From NCBI GenBank assembly GCA_000310025.1, contig FN649740.1, forward strand, positions 1,869,415 through 1,933,414: a DNA stretch of 64,000 bases. Reading direction: 5' to 3'. Shown here in pieces: positions 26,623 through 38,500 of this stretch. This stretch comes from Ectocarpus siliculosus. Lineage: Eukaryota > Sar > Phaeophyceae > Ectocarpales > Ectocarpaceae. Numbering within the stretch: the stretch's first letter is position 1; every line of letters starts with the position of its first letter. Position numbers and translations under genes: made by a program. Under the pieces are notes generated by a model that saw only the letters and a program-made list of their open reading frames with translations, was not told the DNA's origin and ran no database searches.

Positions 26623-29600
26623 ATGACGCCGCGCTTGTCTACGATCGCACTTCTCTGCTGCGCCGTAGGTTGGCGGTATACACCCACGCTAGAAGCAGAC
26701 GCCTTCGTTGCGCCACCCCTGGTAGTCGACAACCGTGGCGGCGTGGCAGCAAGGAGCCCTCCGCGCCAACTCGAATCATCATCGCCAGGCGAGAGGCATG
26801 CAGCACCAACGGCGGCGAGACCTGCGGGAACGAGGAATCACGGCGAGCAGCACCAGCACCAGCATCAGCGGTTGACGATGGCTTCGTCGAGGCTGAACGG
26901 TGCCGACGTCTCTGAGGACTTGACTCAGGTCAACGGCGCGGCAGCCATGCCCCCTCCGGTTGCGGCAAACACTGCTAGGGTGAGTACAGAACTCAGCCAC
27001 CACGAGCACCGCCGAGACCGGTCTGCTGCCGACAGGGAACGGTGGTTGTTGTCGGGAGAGGGATTGCTTTTCTTAGGTTCGCGGGTGAATGGTACTGCTA
27101 CTGCTGTATGTGCCACTTGGATCCTACAGGAAAGAGGGGTGTGTATTTGTGGCTTGCATCGTCATTCACACAAGAGGGTAGGCGCACGCACATGCGGGTC
27201 GCGGTCCTGGATATGTTGTTCGTGCGTCGCTTGCTCTCGGGAAAGTTCCACACAGCAAGCTGCCTCTTCATGTTCAACAGCGTCCCATTGTTGTTCCGCC
27301 GCAGGCATGGCCAGAGCCGCGCGCGCCGCACGAGGATTTGCCTTCTTATTAACGTCTTTCATTGCTGTGGTCGATTCCGTTTCCCTACCACGGACAGCTG
27401 CCAATGCCATATATACTATTCCCTGAGCTCCATACAGCAGGTGTACGCCGCATGCTCGAAGCAGACTTGGGTACCTATGCCCAATACTCAAACCTTTCAT
27501 GTGTAGTCAGCACGTCCGATTGAACACAAGGACATACATCACCGCCATGTAGCGTTTCCATATGCGGTACACCTATAAGCACACAACACGTAGCAAAAAT
27601 ATGGGAAAATGGCATACCAGCATGGAATCCCTGCTTCCGTTATGAAGCTGACTTCACGTGTATAGAGGTGAAACCGACAAGACACCGACCATCCAACAGA
27701 GGCGCAATTCCTCTCGCGCATGTATGTGGCGAGGTCCGCTCAGCGTGGCCGATCGTACAGGTCGGCCTTCTATGTGGATTGGATTGGTCCGGACGTTCTG
27801 CAGTTTGTATGTACCAGCTAAGGAAATACAGCCGTACCCTGGCCTCTCCACACAGCCCGGAGGTATTTCAGCGACTGCGCCACGGCCGAGAAACGAGTCG
27901 CGGTGCAGGGCTACCATAACACGATGTGGACTGACCCAAGCTCAATATCCGTAGGTAGACGCAAGATCTGCCGGCCGGGAGCGTGAGTGCCATCATCCCG
28001 GCGGGGAGGTTTGCGCCCCGTAGGTAGACGCCACAGCCACGCCCACTTGGTGCTGTAACTGGACGGTCGGTGCAAATGCACCTTCGGGTTCCAAATCGAA
28101 TTGGCTACTACTCGTTGCCCCCCCCACTCTGGCGCTTCGCGCGCTTACCATTATCTTTCTTCCTGTCTTCCTCTCTCTCTTTTAAGAAACCGCGCTTGCA
28201 TTCTCCTCCTTCGCCCCCGTCGCCTCCACTCTCTGCCAACTACCAGACGGCCCAGCAGCGAGGGTTTCCGGCAACTCTTTCGCTAGGAGCGCCCCGCCAT
28301 CGGCCCGGGACTGACGGTTACACGACGAAGGGAAACGTGGAGGTTTCTTGCAAGGTGCGTGGCGGTGTGGTGGTGTGGCTTGTGGGCAATTGCGAGCGGC
28401 GTTCAACAGAGAGGCAGAGACTGAGACAGAAAGAGAGGCTGTGGCAAGAACTCTCGCATGTCCCAGGACAAAGCGGACAGGGTGTACACGAACCATCGCT
28501 ATGCGCGCTGCTGGGTGTATGTGTGCGGCAGCTATTACCGCGCGTTCAATCTGCACCTAAGGAGTAGCCGGGTAAGAGCTGCTACCTGCAGCAAGCTTCA
28601 CGAACGAGGTTGGGTGATGCCTCATCAATACATTGACTCTTATAGTAGCCGTGTTACGGTCTCCGCGGAGGCAAGTAAGCGGTGTCAACGACTTGTTGCC
28701 TGTAGTGTGGTAAACACCACATGAACTCTCGCCGGAGCGTCGGCGCCTCATCCTTTCGGGGCTACCAGCAGCCGGGTGATTGTCATTATTGCTTTGGTGT
28801 CGGGGTTCCTGCATAGCTGGGCATACACAAAATTATACGCCTGCTGTTGATTGGTAAGAGGTATGGTGATATGTTGAGTCTCGACTCCTCAACTGCATTT
28901 GGTCGGGGTTTACTAAATAGTCGGGCTAATATGAAACGTACGCTCTTGTTGGTTGGTAGAAGGTGCGGTGAGATGTTGAGTCTTGGCTTCTCAGCTGCTG
29001 AAGATATAGGGTACTTGGCGTGCAGAATTAGTGGTGCTTTTTTGCCGCATGCCAAACTCGAGGTTCATGATTCCATCCGAGACACAACGGTTGATTGCCA
29101 CACCAAAGACACTTTTTGTACTACATCGCAAACACACGATCACTTAGCCACCCCGACCTCACGATACGATACACGCAAAGAGACACACCCATCAAGCAGT
29201 AACACCGCTACGCTTATGACCAACACACGGTATGGTACATATGCCCACCGTGAACAACAAGAAGCGCACCCACGGCACAAAAAATTCCACACGTACACGT
29301 TCCACAAAGACCGGACAATTCAGAAAACACTCCCGCTAGTAAACAACAAGACAATGACACACAAAAACGAACTACCCTGTTACTAACCAATAAGATTGTT
29401 CTTGTTGTTGTAGTTGTTGTTGCCTTCAAACTTAAAAAACCGTTCCGGTCTCCGCTCGGTACCTTGTCATATCCGCATTGGTCCAACTGACGCAAAACGA
29501 TATGGTGATGAATAAGGTGATGGACGTGCCCCACGCCGAGGAGTGCGTGGAAGACCTCGTCCACGCCCTCGACTCGAGGAGAGGCGTTCTGCTCACGTCC

Positions 29601-32511
29601 TCGTACGAGTTCCCCGGCCGCTACGCGCGCTGGACGCTGGGCTTCTCGGACCCGCCGCTGGAGCTGTCGGGCACTGGGCGAGACTTCAGGGTGCGAGCGC
29701 TCAACGACAGGTGCGTCAACTATTGTAATTTTTTCTTGTCGTTTTTTCTTTTTTTTATCGTCCTTTTGTGAGGATACTGGTCCCTGTCCGAGACGGAGGC
29801 CGGTGCCCTTGCATTATTCTCCCACTGCAAAGGGTGGCTTTTTCCTTTTCGTGAGATGTAACGAGGAGGGGAAGGTAGAAAAAGAGTGACCAGAGGGTCG
29901 AGAGAGGAGAGGCTCTCCGTCTCTTCCCTCGGCAATCGGCCATGGACTCCGGAAGAGACAAATCTCCTCGGTGTTTTACTTGCCACTTCTCCCGATGGCA
30001 AGTTACGCCGAGGAATCATATCCTCCTTACTTTGTATGTGCACAGTTGGTTGGTTATATATTCCGACAGGTATCCTCCACATTTTTTTTTTTTGTCTTCA
30101 CTTCAAATCAGCGCTCACAGCACTAGTGCCGTTTTACTCCAACCCGTGGTCACACACAAGAGCCCCTCTCTACCCTCCCCTCCTGCGGTACTCTGCCATC
30201 GATTTTTAATGNNNNNNNNNNNNNNNNNNNNNNNNNNNNNNNNNNNNNNNNNNNNNNNNNNNNNNNNNNNNNNNNNNNNNNNNNNNNNNNNNNNNNNNNN
30301 NNNNNNNNNNNNNNNNNNNNNNNNNNNNNNNNNNNNNNNNNNNNNNNNNNNNNNNNNNNNNNNNNNNNNNNNNNNNNNNNNNNNNNNNNNNNNNNNNNNN
30401 NNNNNNNNNNNNNNNNNNNNNNNNNNNNNNNNNNNNNNNNNNNNNNNNNNNNNNNNNNNNNNNNNNNNNNNNNNNNNNNNNNNNNNNNNNNNNNNNNNNN
30501 NNNNNNNNNNNNNNNNNNNNNNNNNNNNNNNNNNNNNNNNNNNNNNNNNNNNNNNNNNNNNNNNNNNNNNNNNNNNNNNNNNNNNNNNNNNNNNNNNNNN
30601 NNNNNNNNNNNNNNNNNNNNNNNNNNNNNNNNNNNNNNNNNNNNNNNNNNNNNNNNNNNNNNNNNNNNNNNNNNNNNNNNNNNNNNNNNNNNNNNNNNNN
30701 NNNNNNNNNNNNNNNNNNNNNNNNNNNNNNNNNNNNNNNNNNNNNNNNNNNNNNNNNNNNNNNNNNNNNNNNNNNNNNNNNNNNNNNNNNNNNNNNNNNN
30801 NNNNNNNNNNNNNNNNNNNNNNNNNNNNNNNNNNNNNNNNNNNNNNNNNNNNNNNNNNNNNNNNNNNNNNNNNNNNNNNNNNNNNNNNNNNNNNNNNNNN
30901 NNNNNNNNNNNNNNNNNNNNNNNNNNNNNNNNNNNNNNNNNNNNNNNNNNNNNNNNNNNNNNNNNNNNNNNNNNNNNNNNNNNNNNNNNNNNNNNNNNNN
31001 NNNNNNNNNNNNNNNNNNNNNNNNNNNNNNNNNNNNNNNNNNNNTAGGTATTGGAAGTGTTACAGAACTCCACAGATATAATCGGGTTTGTGAGAAGGTC
31101 GTACAGAACCCACAGAACATTTCGGGTAGGTTCACAAATCTCTGCAGACGTTTTCTGTACTGTACTGTCGTGTCACAGAACTCGCAGAAGTTTTCTGTAG
31201 GGTATTGAAAGTGCAACAGATCTCACAGAAATATCCGGTATTGTAACGCAAGTGCCACAGAACTCAACAGAAAAAATCTGGTTTGTGCCAAGGTCGTACA
31301 GAACTCACAGAACCTCGCGGGTAGGTTATCAACTGCTCACAGAAGTTTTCTGTAGGGTATTGGAGCGTCGCCGAAGTCACATTTTCTGTAGGGTATTGTA
31401 GCATCACAGACGTCACAGAAGTGTCCGTAGGGTTTTCAAGTGTGACAGAACTCACAGACGCTTTCTGTAGGGTATTGCAAGTAGTGTGACATAACTCGTC
31501 TGTAACGTTCTGTAGGGTATTGCAAGTGTCACAGAACAGAAAATAGAAAATAGGGGGTATTTAAGCATGTTGCTCAAATGAGAGAATACTCCAGGTATAT
31601 ACCACCCCCCCCCCGGTCTCTCTGCATCCGGTTGTTCGCCCTGGTAACTCCACAAGGATGTGCTTGACGCGCCGAGAAGAGAGCGCCGGAAAAGGTGTGT
31701 CTTGGGCAATGAGCAACCCCGTGAGATCCCGCCAAGTTGTGCCAGATGAGAAAACGCTGAAGGGCAAAATTTTTTCCACGACCATCTTCACAGCCAGGAG
31801 CTGACGGACTCTGCCAAAGGGAACGAAATAGAAACAGAAATACAATACAATGTACCGTATCGGCACAGCATTGCAAAGGGGAGAACGGGACAAGCGTGAG
31901 ATACCAACATCAGTCAGTTGGTTACGTGGTTCGCGCAGGTAAGGTTTCCTCACGGAGTACTACTGCATGCAGTACAGCAGTCACACATACACATACATGC
32001 ATAGACTACATGTACACACACAACAAGCAGAGAAACCTGACGCACACACCTGTCCGTCCCAACACCCGAGTTCTTGCTCGCCGCGAAGTTTGCCGTGATG
32101 CTCTGCTTCGCTGCCTTTCTCTTCCCGTCCTTCACGACGCCACCCACCCCCTGCACTCCGTGCCCATTCTTGAGGTGCGAGTTGACGTTGCTGCGGTCGC
32201 CGCCTTTGCAGGGGATCACTTTGTTCTTGCGGCGGCACAAGGAGTCGGCCATGCAGAAAAACTGGTGCTTGCTTGTCGCTGCTCGACGCCTCGATGTACA
32301 CTCGTAGCGTGTACGACTTCTCGCGTGACCCTTTCCTCACAAAGCCTGCTGGCACCGTGAAGTCATCGACTGCCTTCACCACAGCCGCGTCCACGGCATG
32401 CGGCTCCCCGTTCTTGTTGTAGACGGCTGCGGGTGCGATTACGGGCACGCCTGCATCACCGCCTCCCGCGTCAACTATCTCTACCGCTCCCTCGCGTTCT
32501 GGTGGTGGTGT

Positions 32512-32543
<32 letters not shown>

Positions 32544-35500
32544 TCTCTGCCCGCGTTTTGACTCCTCCCGCAGCGATCGATGATCCGCTCGGAGGGTCCG
32601 CGGTGATGGTAGAGTTAGAGCTCATGTCCCTCTCTTCCACAGCGATACAGATGCGTCGTGGTTGTTCACAATGATGTGTATGTGTGTGGTGTATGTGTGT
32701 GTGTGGTGCATGCTCACCATGATGACTTGTGTGCGAGAACCACGTGATTTGTACTTGTTCTTTTTCTGCAAATAACTGACAAGGTGCGCTTCAAGTTTGG
32801 TTGGTGGGCCTGACTCAGAACATAGAACGTACAGACGTAGCCCGGTAGGTAGGGTATTGACAGCGTCACAGATCGAACAGAAGTTTCCGGTAGGGTATTG
32901 GAAGTGTCACAGATCTCACAGAAGCGTCCGGTAGGGTATTTGAAGTGTGACAGAACTCACAGAAGAATTATGTAGGGTATCGGAAGGGTTACAGAACCTC
33001 ACAGAACGTTTCTGTAGGGTATCAGAAGTGCCACAGAACTTACAGAAATATCCGGTATTGTATCGCCAGTGCCACAGAACTCAACAGATAAAATCGGGTT
33101 TGTGCGAAGGTCGTACAGATCTCACAGAACGTAGCGGGTAGGTTAACAAATGTGTACAGAGGTTTTCTGTAGGGTACTGGAGCGTCACAGAACTCATAAG
33201 GGGTTTTCTGTAGGGTATTGGAAGTGCCACAGATCTCACAGAAGTATCCGGTATTGTAGCGGAAGTACCACAGAACTCGTCTGTAACGTTCTGTAGGGTA
33301 AATACCCGGAAAAATACCGCCGGTACCTTCTGTGGGTACCCTACAGAACACGACTATAGTTGACAGCAGGCGGACCAAATCGGCCGGCCTTACGCACCCG
33401 TTTGCAACATCTGGAGGGCCAGGGCGAGAGACAAGTAGTATTTACTATATACTAGAGTGAGGAATAAGGTATGGCAAACTGGCGCAGGCAACACGTGTTC
33501 GAGGTGGCAGACACAAGAAGACCGAACCATGCCATTGTGTTCGCGTAAGGTTTAGAATGTTCCAAGGGATTTATTCTATGCTCAGCATCCGTCGGTCTTT
33601 ATGGCGTCCAATGGAGGAAGCACCAACCAACGCTGAAAACAATGCGCGAAAATCGATTTAATGTACTACATTACGAGAAAGTGCGCGATGCCTATCCCCG
33701 TTTTCGCAGGAGGAACGCAGCAAGCAGCCGTCGCTGTTCAGCGTCGTGAGGGCCGCGGTTGACCTGTTCTACTACGAGGGGGACCCGCAGCTAGGACTGT
33801 ACGGCGCGTTCGGGTGAGTTCACCTCTGCCTGCACAAGGAAACGAAAATACATACACACACCTCAAGTGTAGTTTTTTGCTTAAGAATCGGTTCGAAAGG
33901 TTGGTGCAACTATGCGTAGCAATTTCTGCATGCGCAATATTTTTGCGTCTCAGACCAATTTTGTGCGATATATTTATTTGTTTTGTCGTGTGTGCAGAGG
34001 AATGGAAAGCGGGAAAACCCGCGTTCTCTCGAAAAACGGTCCAATAACTACTTGCGTTCGGCGTTTGGGGTACCGCCAAACTGGAACCGCACGCACTGTT
34101 TAGTTTTACCAAGATTGGAATTCTGCGGTGAAGGGGTGTTGTGCTCGCCGCACAGCGAAGAAATTTATGCCATGGGTATGTGTATTCTTCAAGACATACG
34201 AGCTTGCCCGGTGATACAGTTCGTTGGCTCTAGGGCCATAAACAAACCCACCCAGGAAAATAATGAGGAAGATTGGTATGATTTGTAGGATTGACTTCCG
34301 TGTGTTGTTATTCTCAACGGGGGTGTTGTTGTTGTCATCGTTCCCTTTTTTCGGCTGTGTTCCCAACCTTCTCCCACACCCTTAATGAAACCCCTCCGCT
34401 ATACAGTGCTAAGACATTCTCGTTTCAGGATTTTAGGTTGGATTCGCGGCTGCGCAGCAACCAATTACGTATATAAGACGAGGCAGGCACCCAAGTTTTT
34501 TAGTATTGAACGCTTCTTGGCTCAGGGAACTCACCGCTTCGAAAATCATTCCTTTTTCGTGAAGTACCTTCCTCTCCCATACCCCCATCCCACTCCGCGG
34601 CCCCCCTCCTACCGCCGTCGTTTCTCGCGTTTTTTTGTCACGCCAGCTACGACCTTACCTTCCAATTCGACTCTATCCCCCTTAAGCACGAGAGAGATGG
34701 ATCCCAGAAGGACTTGCTTCTCTACCTCCCGGACAAGATGCTAGTAGTGGACCAGGCAAGGCTAGAGTTTGGCCTCTGATTTGTTCCATCTGTTTTCGTC
34801 TTTGCTGTTTTTTGTTGTTGTTTTTGGAGTACATCATATGGATGTGTTTTGCTTGTACTTTAACATGTGAATCTGAACGAGGGTCCGGACCAGTGAATCA
34901 TCGGCAAACACCGAGGTACTTAGTTGTGGCCGTCTTATCATGTGTTCCTGTTGCTATTTAGTGTGTGTCCCCGGAATACTGCTGTGTTTGGTGCATTACC
35001 TTTATTCCTCTTCTTCCCCCCCCCCCCGCTGTTGTGATCGTGCCACTTTTTTTTTTTGTCGTTTTGGTCTCTGCGTTCATAAAATTAGGTGATTTTGAGT
35101 CCCGTGATCTCGCCGCTCTCATGCTCCCTAAAACACACTCGGCCGTTGTTCAACATCCGCCGCAGATTGATTTCTTTTTTCTCGACCCAAACTACTGACC
35201 CTCTCAAACTCCTCACATGGCAGTTCCCCCCTCCGTACGTTAAAGTTTTGCTTTTCTTTTTCTTTCCTTTTCTTTCGACATCAGGCGGCACTTGCCCCGA
35301 TGGTTCCCTTCGAGTTTAGTTATATTTTTTGTGGTGGCCTCTTTTTTATTTTTTCTTCCAACAACACAACAATTTTCATCTCTTCCGCAGACGAGAGTGT
35401 GGGATAGATTAACAATGAATCTTTCTTTTTTTTGGGCCTTCAGGACAAGCGGGACGCGTGGAGCATCGAGTACGACTTCGCGTACGGGGGCGCGACGACG

Positions 35501-38500
35501 GAGGGGCTTCCTCGAGAGGGCGAGGTGGTTGCCTACAAGCCGTCCGACAAGCCGGGGGACAGGGACACGCCGCCAGGGGACTACGCCAAAAAGGTACGCA
35601 TGCAAGAAAGTTGCACGAAAAAAAGAACATACTTAAAAAAAAAGAGGTACACGTGCAAGAAAGGTGCAACAAGAAAAAAATACTTGAAAAAAAAGGTACA
35701 CATGCGGTAAACCCCATTGGCGTGCGCCGTCCCGGGATGCGAGGTTAATGGTCTAACGACTACGGCATGCACGGCTAAGAGAACACCCCCACCGCGCACC
35801 TGTACCTATGTATGGACGCAGGGAAATGAAATTCGTCCAAACGAATACAGATTGCGCAAGTGGGTGTAGCGTTTGCCTGTAACAATGGTGAGGTGAGGTG
35901 CGAACGTTGTGTGCATTCTCGCGGATCAAACTATTATTGGTCAGTGTGATACGCCGCGTGGCATATGCTTACTCCTCGGCATATGGGTGCACAACATATA
36001 CCAATAATCGGAGTGAGGCGGTCTATTCTGCGAAGAAAGCCGACAGAAAGGACGCGCGTTGATGCTCGTGCTCCATTCCCCGCTGCCGTCCAACCTTAGG
36101 GCGGGGGCCAGTGACGGGGGTCCTAACAAGGTACCCGGGTGCAAGAAAAGGTGGTAAGGAATGACAAAACTCGTCAGCGCTTTAAAAAAGTGGAAGTACC
36201 AACGTGATGAACACAAACCTGCTTCAATATTAGGATGTTCAGTATTAAGATGAAGGCTTCGGTGATGAAATCGACGCGTGGGAGTTGTACTGCTGCGGCA
36301 TCAACAATCTCGAAGGTAAGTGCGATTTATTGGGAAACGGCGCCGCTGATGGCTGCTTCTTGAGGCGAGTGGCCCATTTTTTCTCTGCAAAACACCTCGC
36401 GTTGTTTTTTGCTGTTTCTTTGTTCCAGGTGGACAAGGCTAAGCAGGAGTTTAAGGTCGGCAACTTGTTTGAGGTGGTCCTGAGCCAGACTTTCAAGAAG
36501 CCGTGCACGTCCAGGTAAAGTGGCATCAACACTTGGCACCGAAGCCCACCGATTCTGTGTGGAGAAGCTTGCATCTGCTGCCGCTGCCGCCGCTGCTGCT
36601 GCTGCTGCTGTTGCTGTTGGCGCGTGTCTTTTTAGGAGATATACATACACCCAAAGGTAGACTAAATACCCGTTCGAGATAGTACATACCACAGCCCAAG
36701 GGAATGGGTTGAAGTCTTTTCAGTGAACGGGGGGGGAAAACCTGCCGGATATGGGCTTGTTTTGAGTTGATTTACACCTTTTGTCTTTTGTTGCTGTCGC
36801 AGCTCCTGTTGCCGTTGTGGCCGTGTTCTCTCTCTCACCCGCCCCTCTGTTTGGTTGTGCCCCCGCCCCCCCCCCCCCCCACGTGTGTGCTTCGCCTTCT
36901 GTAGCCCCGCGAAAGTCTTCCGACGACTACGGAAGAGAAATCCCTCCCCCTACGGCTTCCTCATCAACTTGGGGGACCAGGTGCAACAAAAATATGTGAA
37001 AAAAGTCTCATTAAATAAACAATTGTTGAAGTTTTAGAAAGTGCGGGTGAAAAGGCCCTACTGGAATATGTAAAACGCACTACTGATGGAAAACCATTCC
37101 AAGGAATATATGTAAAACCCAACCGACAAAAAAACATCCCATCCCCAGGAAATTCGCGCTTGGTGATGTGAGAGCCTAGTCCGGTGAGAACCCGGCGTGC
37201 CTCAGTCCCGGCTTTGTAGGACTGCGAGGTCAATGTTCTAACGACTACGGCATGCACGAGTGGCTATGAGTACACCCCCCATCCCCGGGAATATCTAACA
37301 AACGCGCCGACGAAAAAAAAAAATCCCATCCCCAGGAATATCTTGTCGGCGCTTCCCCCGAAATGTTCGTCCGCTGCGAGCGCACGCGGCACGGCATCCG
37401 CGTGGAGACGTGTCCTATCTCCGGCACGATCGAGAGGGGCGCCAACCCGCTAGAGGACGCCCAGAAGATTCGGTCTCTGCTGAGCAACAAGAAGGAGGAG
37501 TCTGAGCTCACCATGTGCACCGACGTCGACAGGTTGGTTGTTGTTGTTGCTGTTGTTGCTGTTGTTGGTTGCGATACGGATGGTGATAGTGATGGTGTTC
37601 TTGTTGTGCGTATTGTTTTTGGTGAAATGCTGTTGTTGTGATCGATGCATTTGTTGTTGGATATGTAGTGGAGTTGTTGTTGTTGGTACGGATGGCGGTA
37701 CTATGATGGTGGTGGTGGTGTTGTGGGTATTGGTGTTGGTGTTGTGATGATGCTGCTGTTGCGAAAGAGTGTTTTTGTTGCTGGGGAGATGGTGCTGGCC
37801 GTTGCTGTTGCCGTCATTACCATCGCCAGTTGCGATTATCGTATCGTCGATCTCCTACCACCGGTCTCGTCTTGGCTTGACCATGTCTCCTATTGATCAC
37901 CAACATGTGAGCGAAGTTCTGCACTCTGGAAACTACGGGTGGCATGCGTGGTTCTGCGAGCAGTGCAGCTCAAGGTTGTTGGTCTGTTTCATCACATTCG
38001 TTCGTGCTCCCCCTCAGCCCCCCCCTCCCCCCCCCCCCCCTTCGGTCTCCGCGTCTCCCCTCTCGCCGCCACGGATGATGCCACCGCCTTGCACCTCTTT
38101 TTTTTTTTTTTGCAGGAACGACAAGAGCCGTATCTGCGAGCCCAGCTCGGTTCGAGTCCTCGGCAGGCGACAGATCGAGATGTACTCGAGGCTTATCCAC
38201 ACCGTTGACCACGTCGAAGGGTGGGTCGGTCTCGTGTGTCTTGTCTTGTGTTGTGTGGCGTTGCCTCTTGTTGCGTCCTGCTGTGTGGCGTGGCGAGGTG
38301 TGAAGAGGCGTTGCTTGTTTTGCCGTGGGGTGCGGTATGGTCTGGTGCTTGTTGGCGATTTTGATGCCCACATGTATACATACGACGCCACACGCCAGAT
38401 CGCCTTAAAAGGTCAGCTCTAGTTTGATCGTACTGGTTACAGCTTGACAACGGCATGAGGAAATCGTCGATGGCAGAAACTCCTTGCATTCGAGAGAGAG

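Noticed and set aside
29942-31216. Open frames spanning the run of N
   Set aside because: They are open only because undetermined bases produce no stops.
31045-33349. CRISPR-like array
   Set aside because: Units of ~42 bp are degenerate along their whole length, with no constant repeat and unique spacers; this is a minisatellite in a nuclear genome.
36255-36315. Possible extra trpEG exon ([16 protein letters not shown] followed by GTAAGT)
   Set aside because: The exons on either side join directly in phase and in agreement with the TrpEG family, which has no residues at this point. It could be a cryptic exon.
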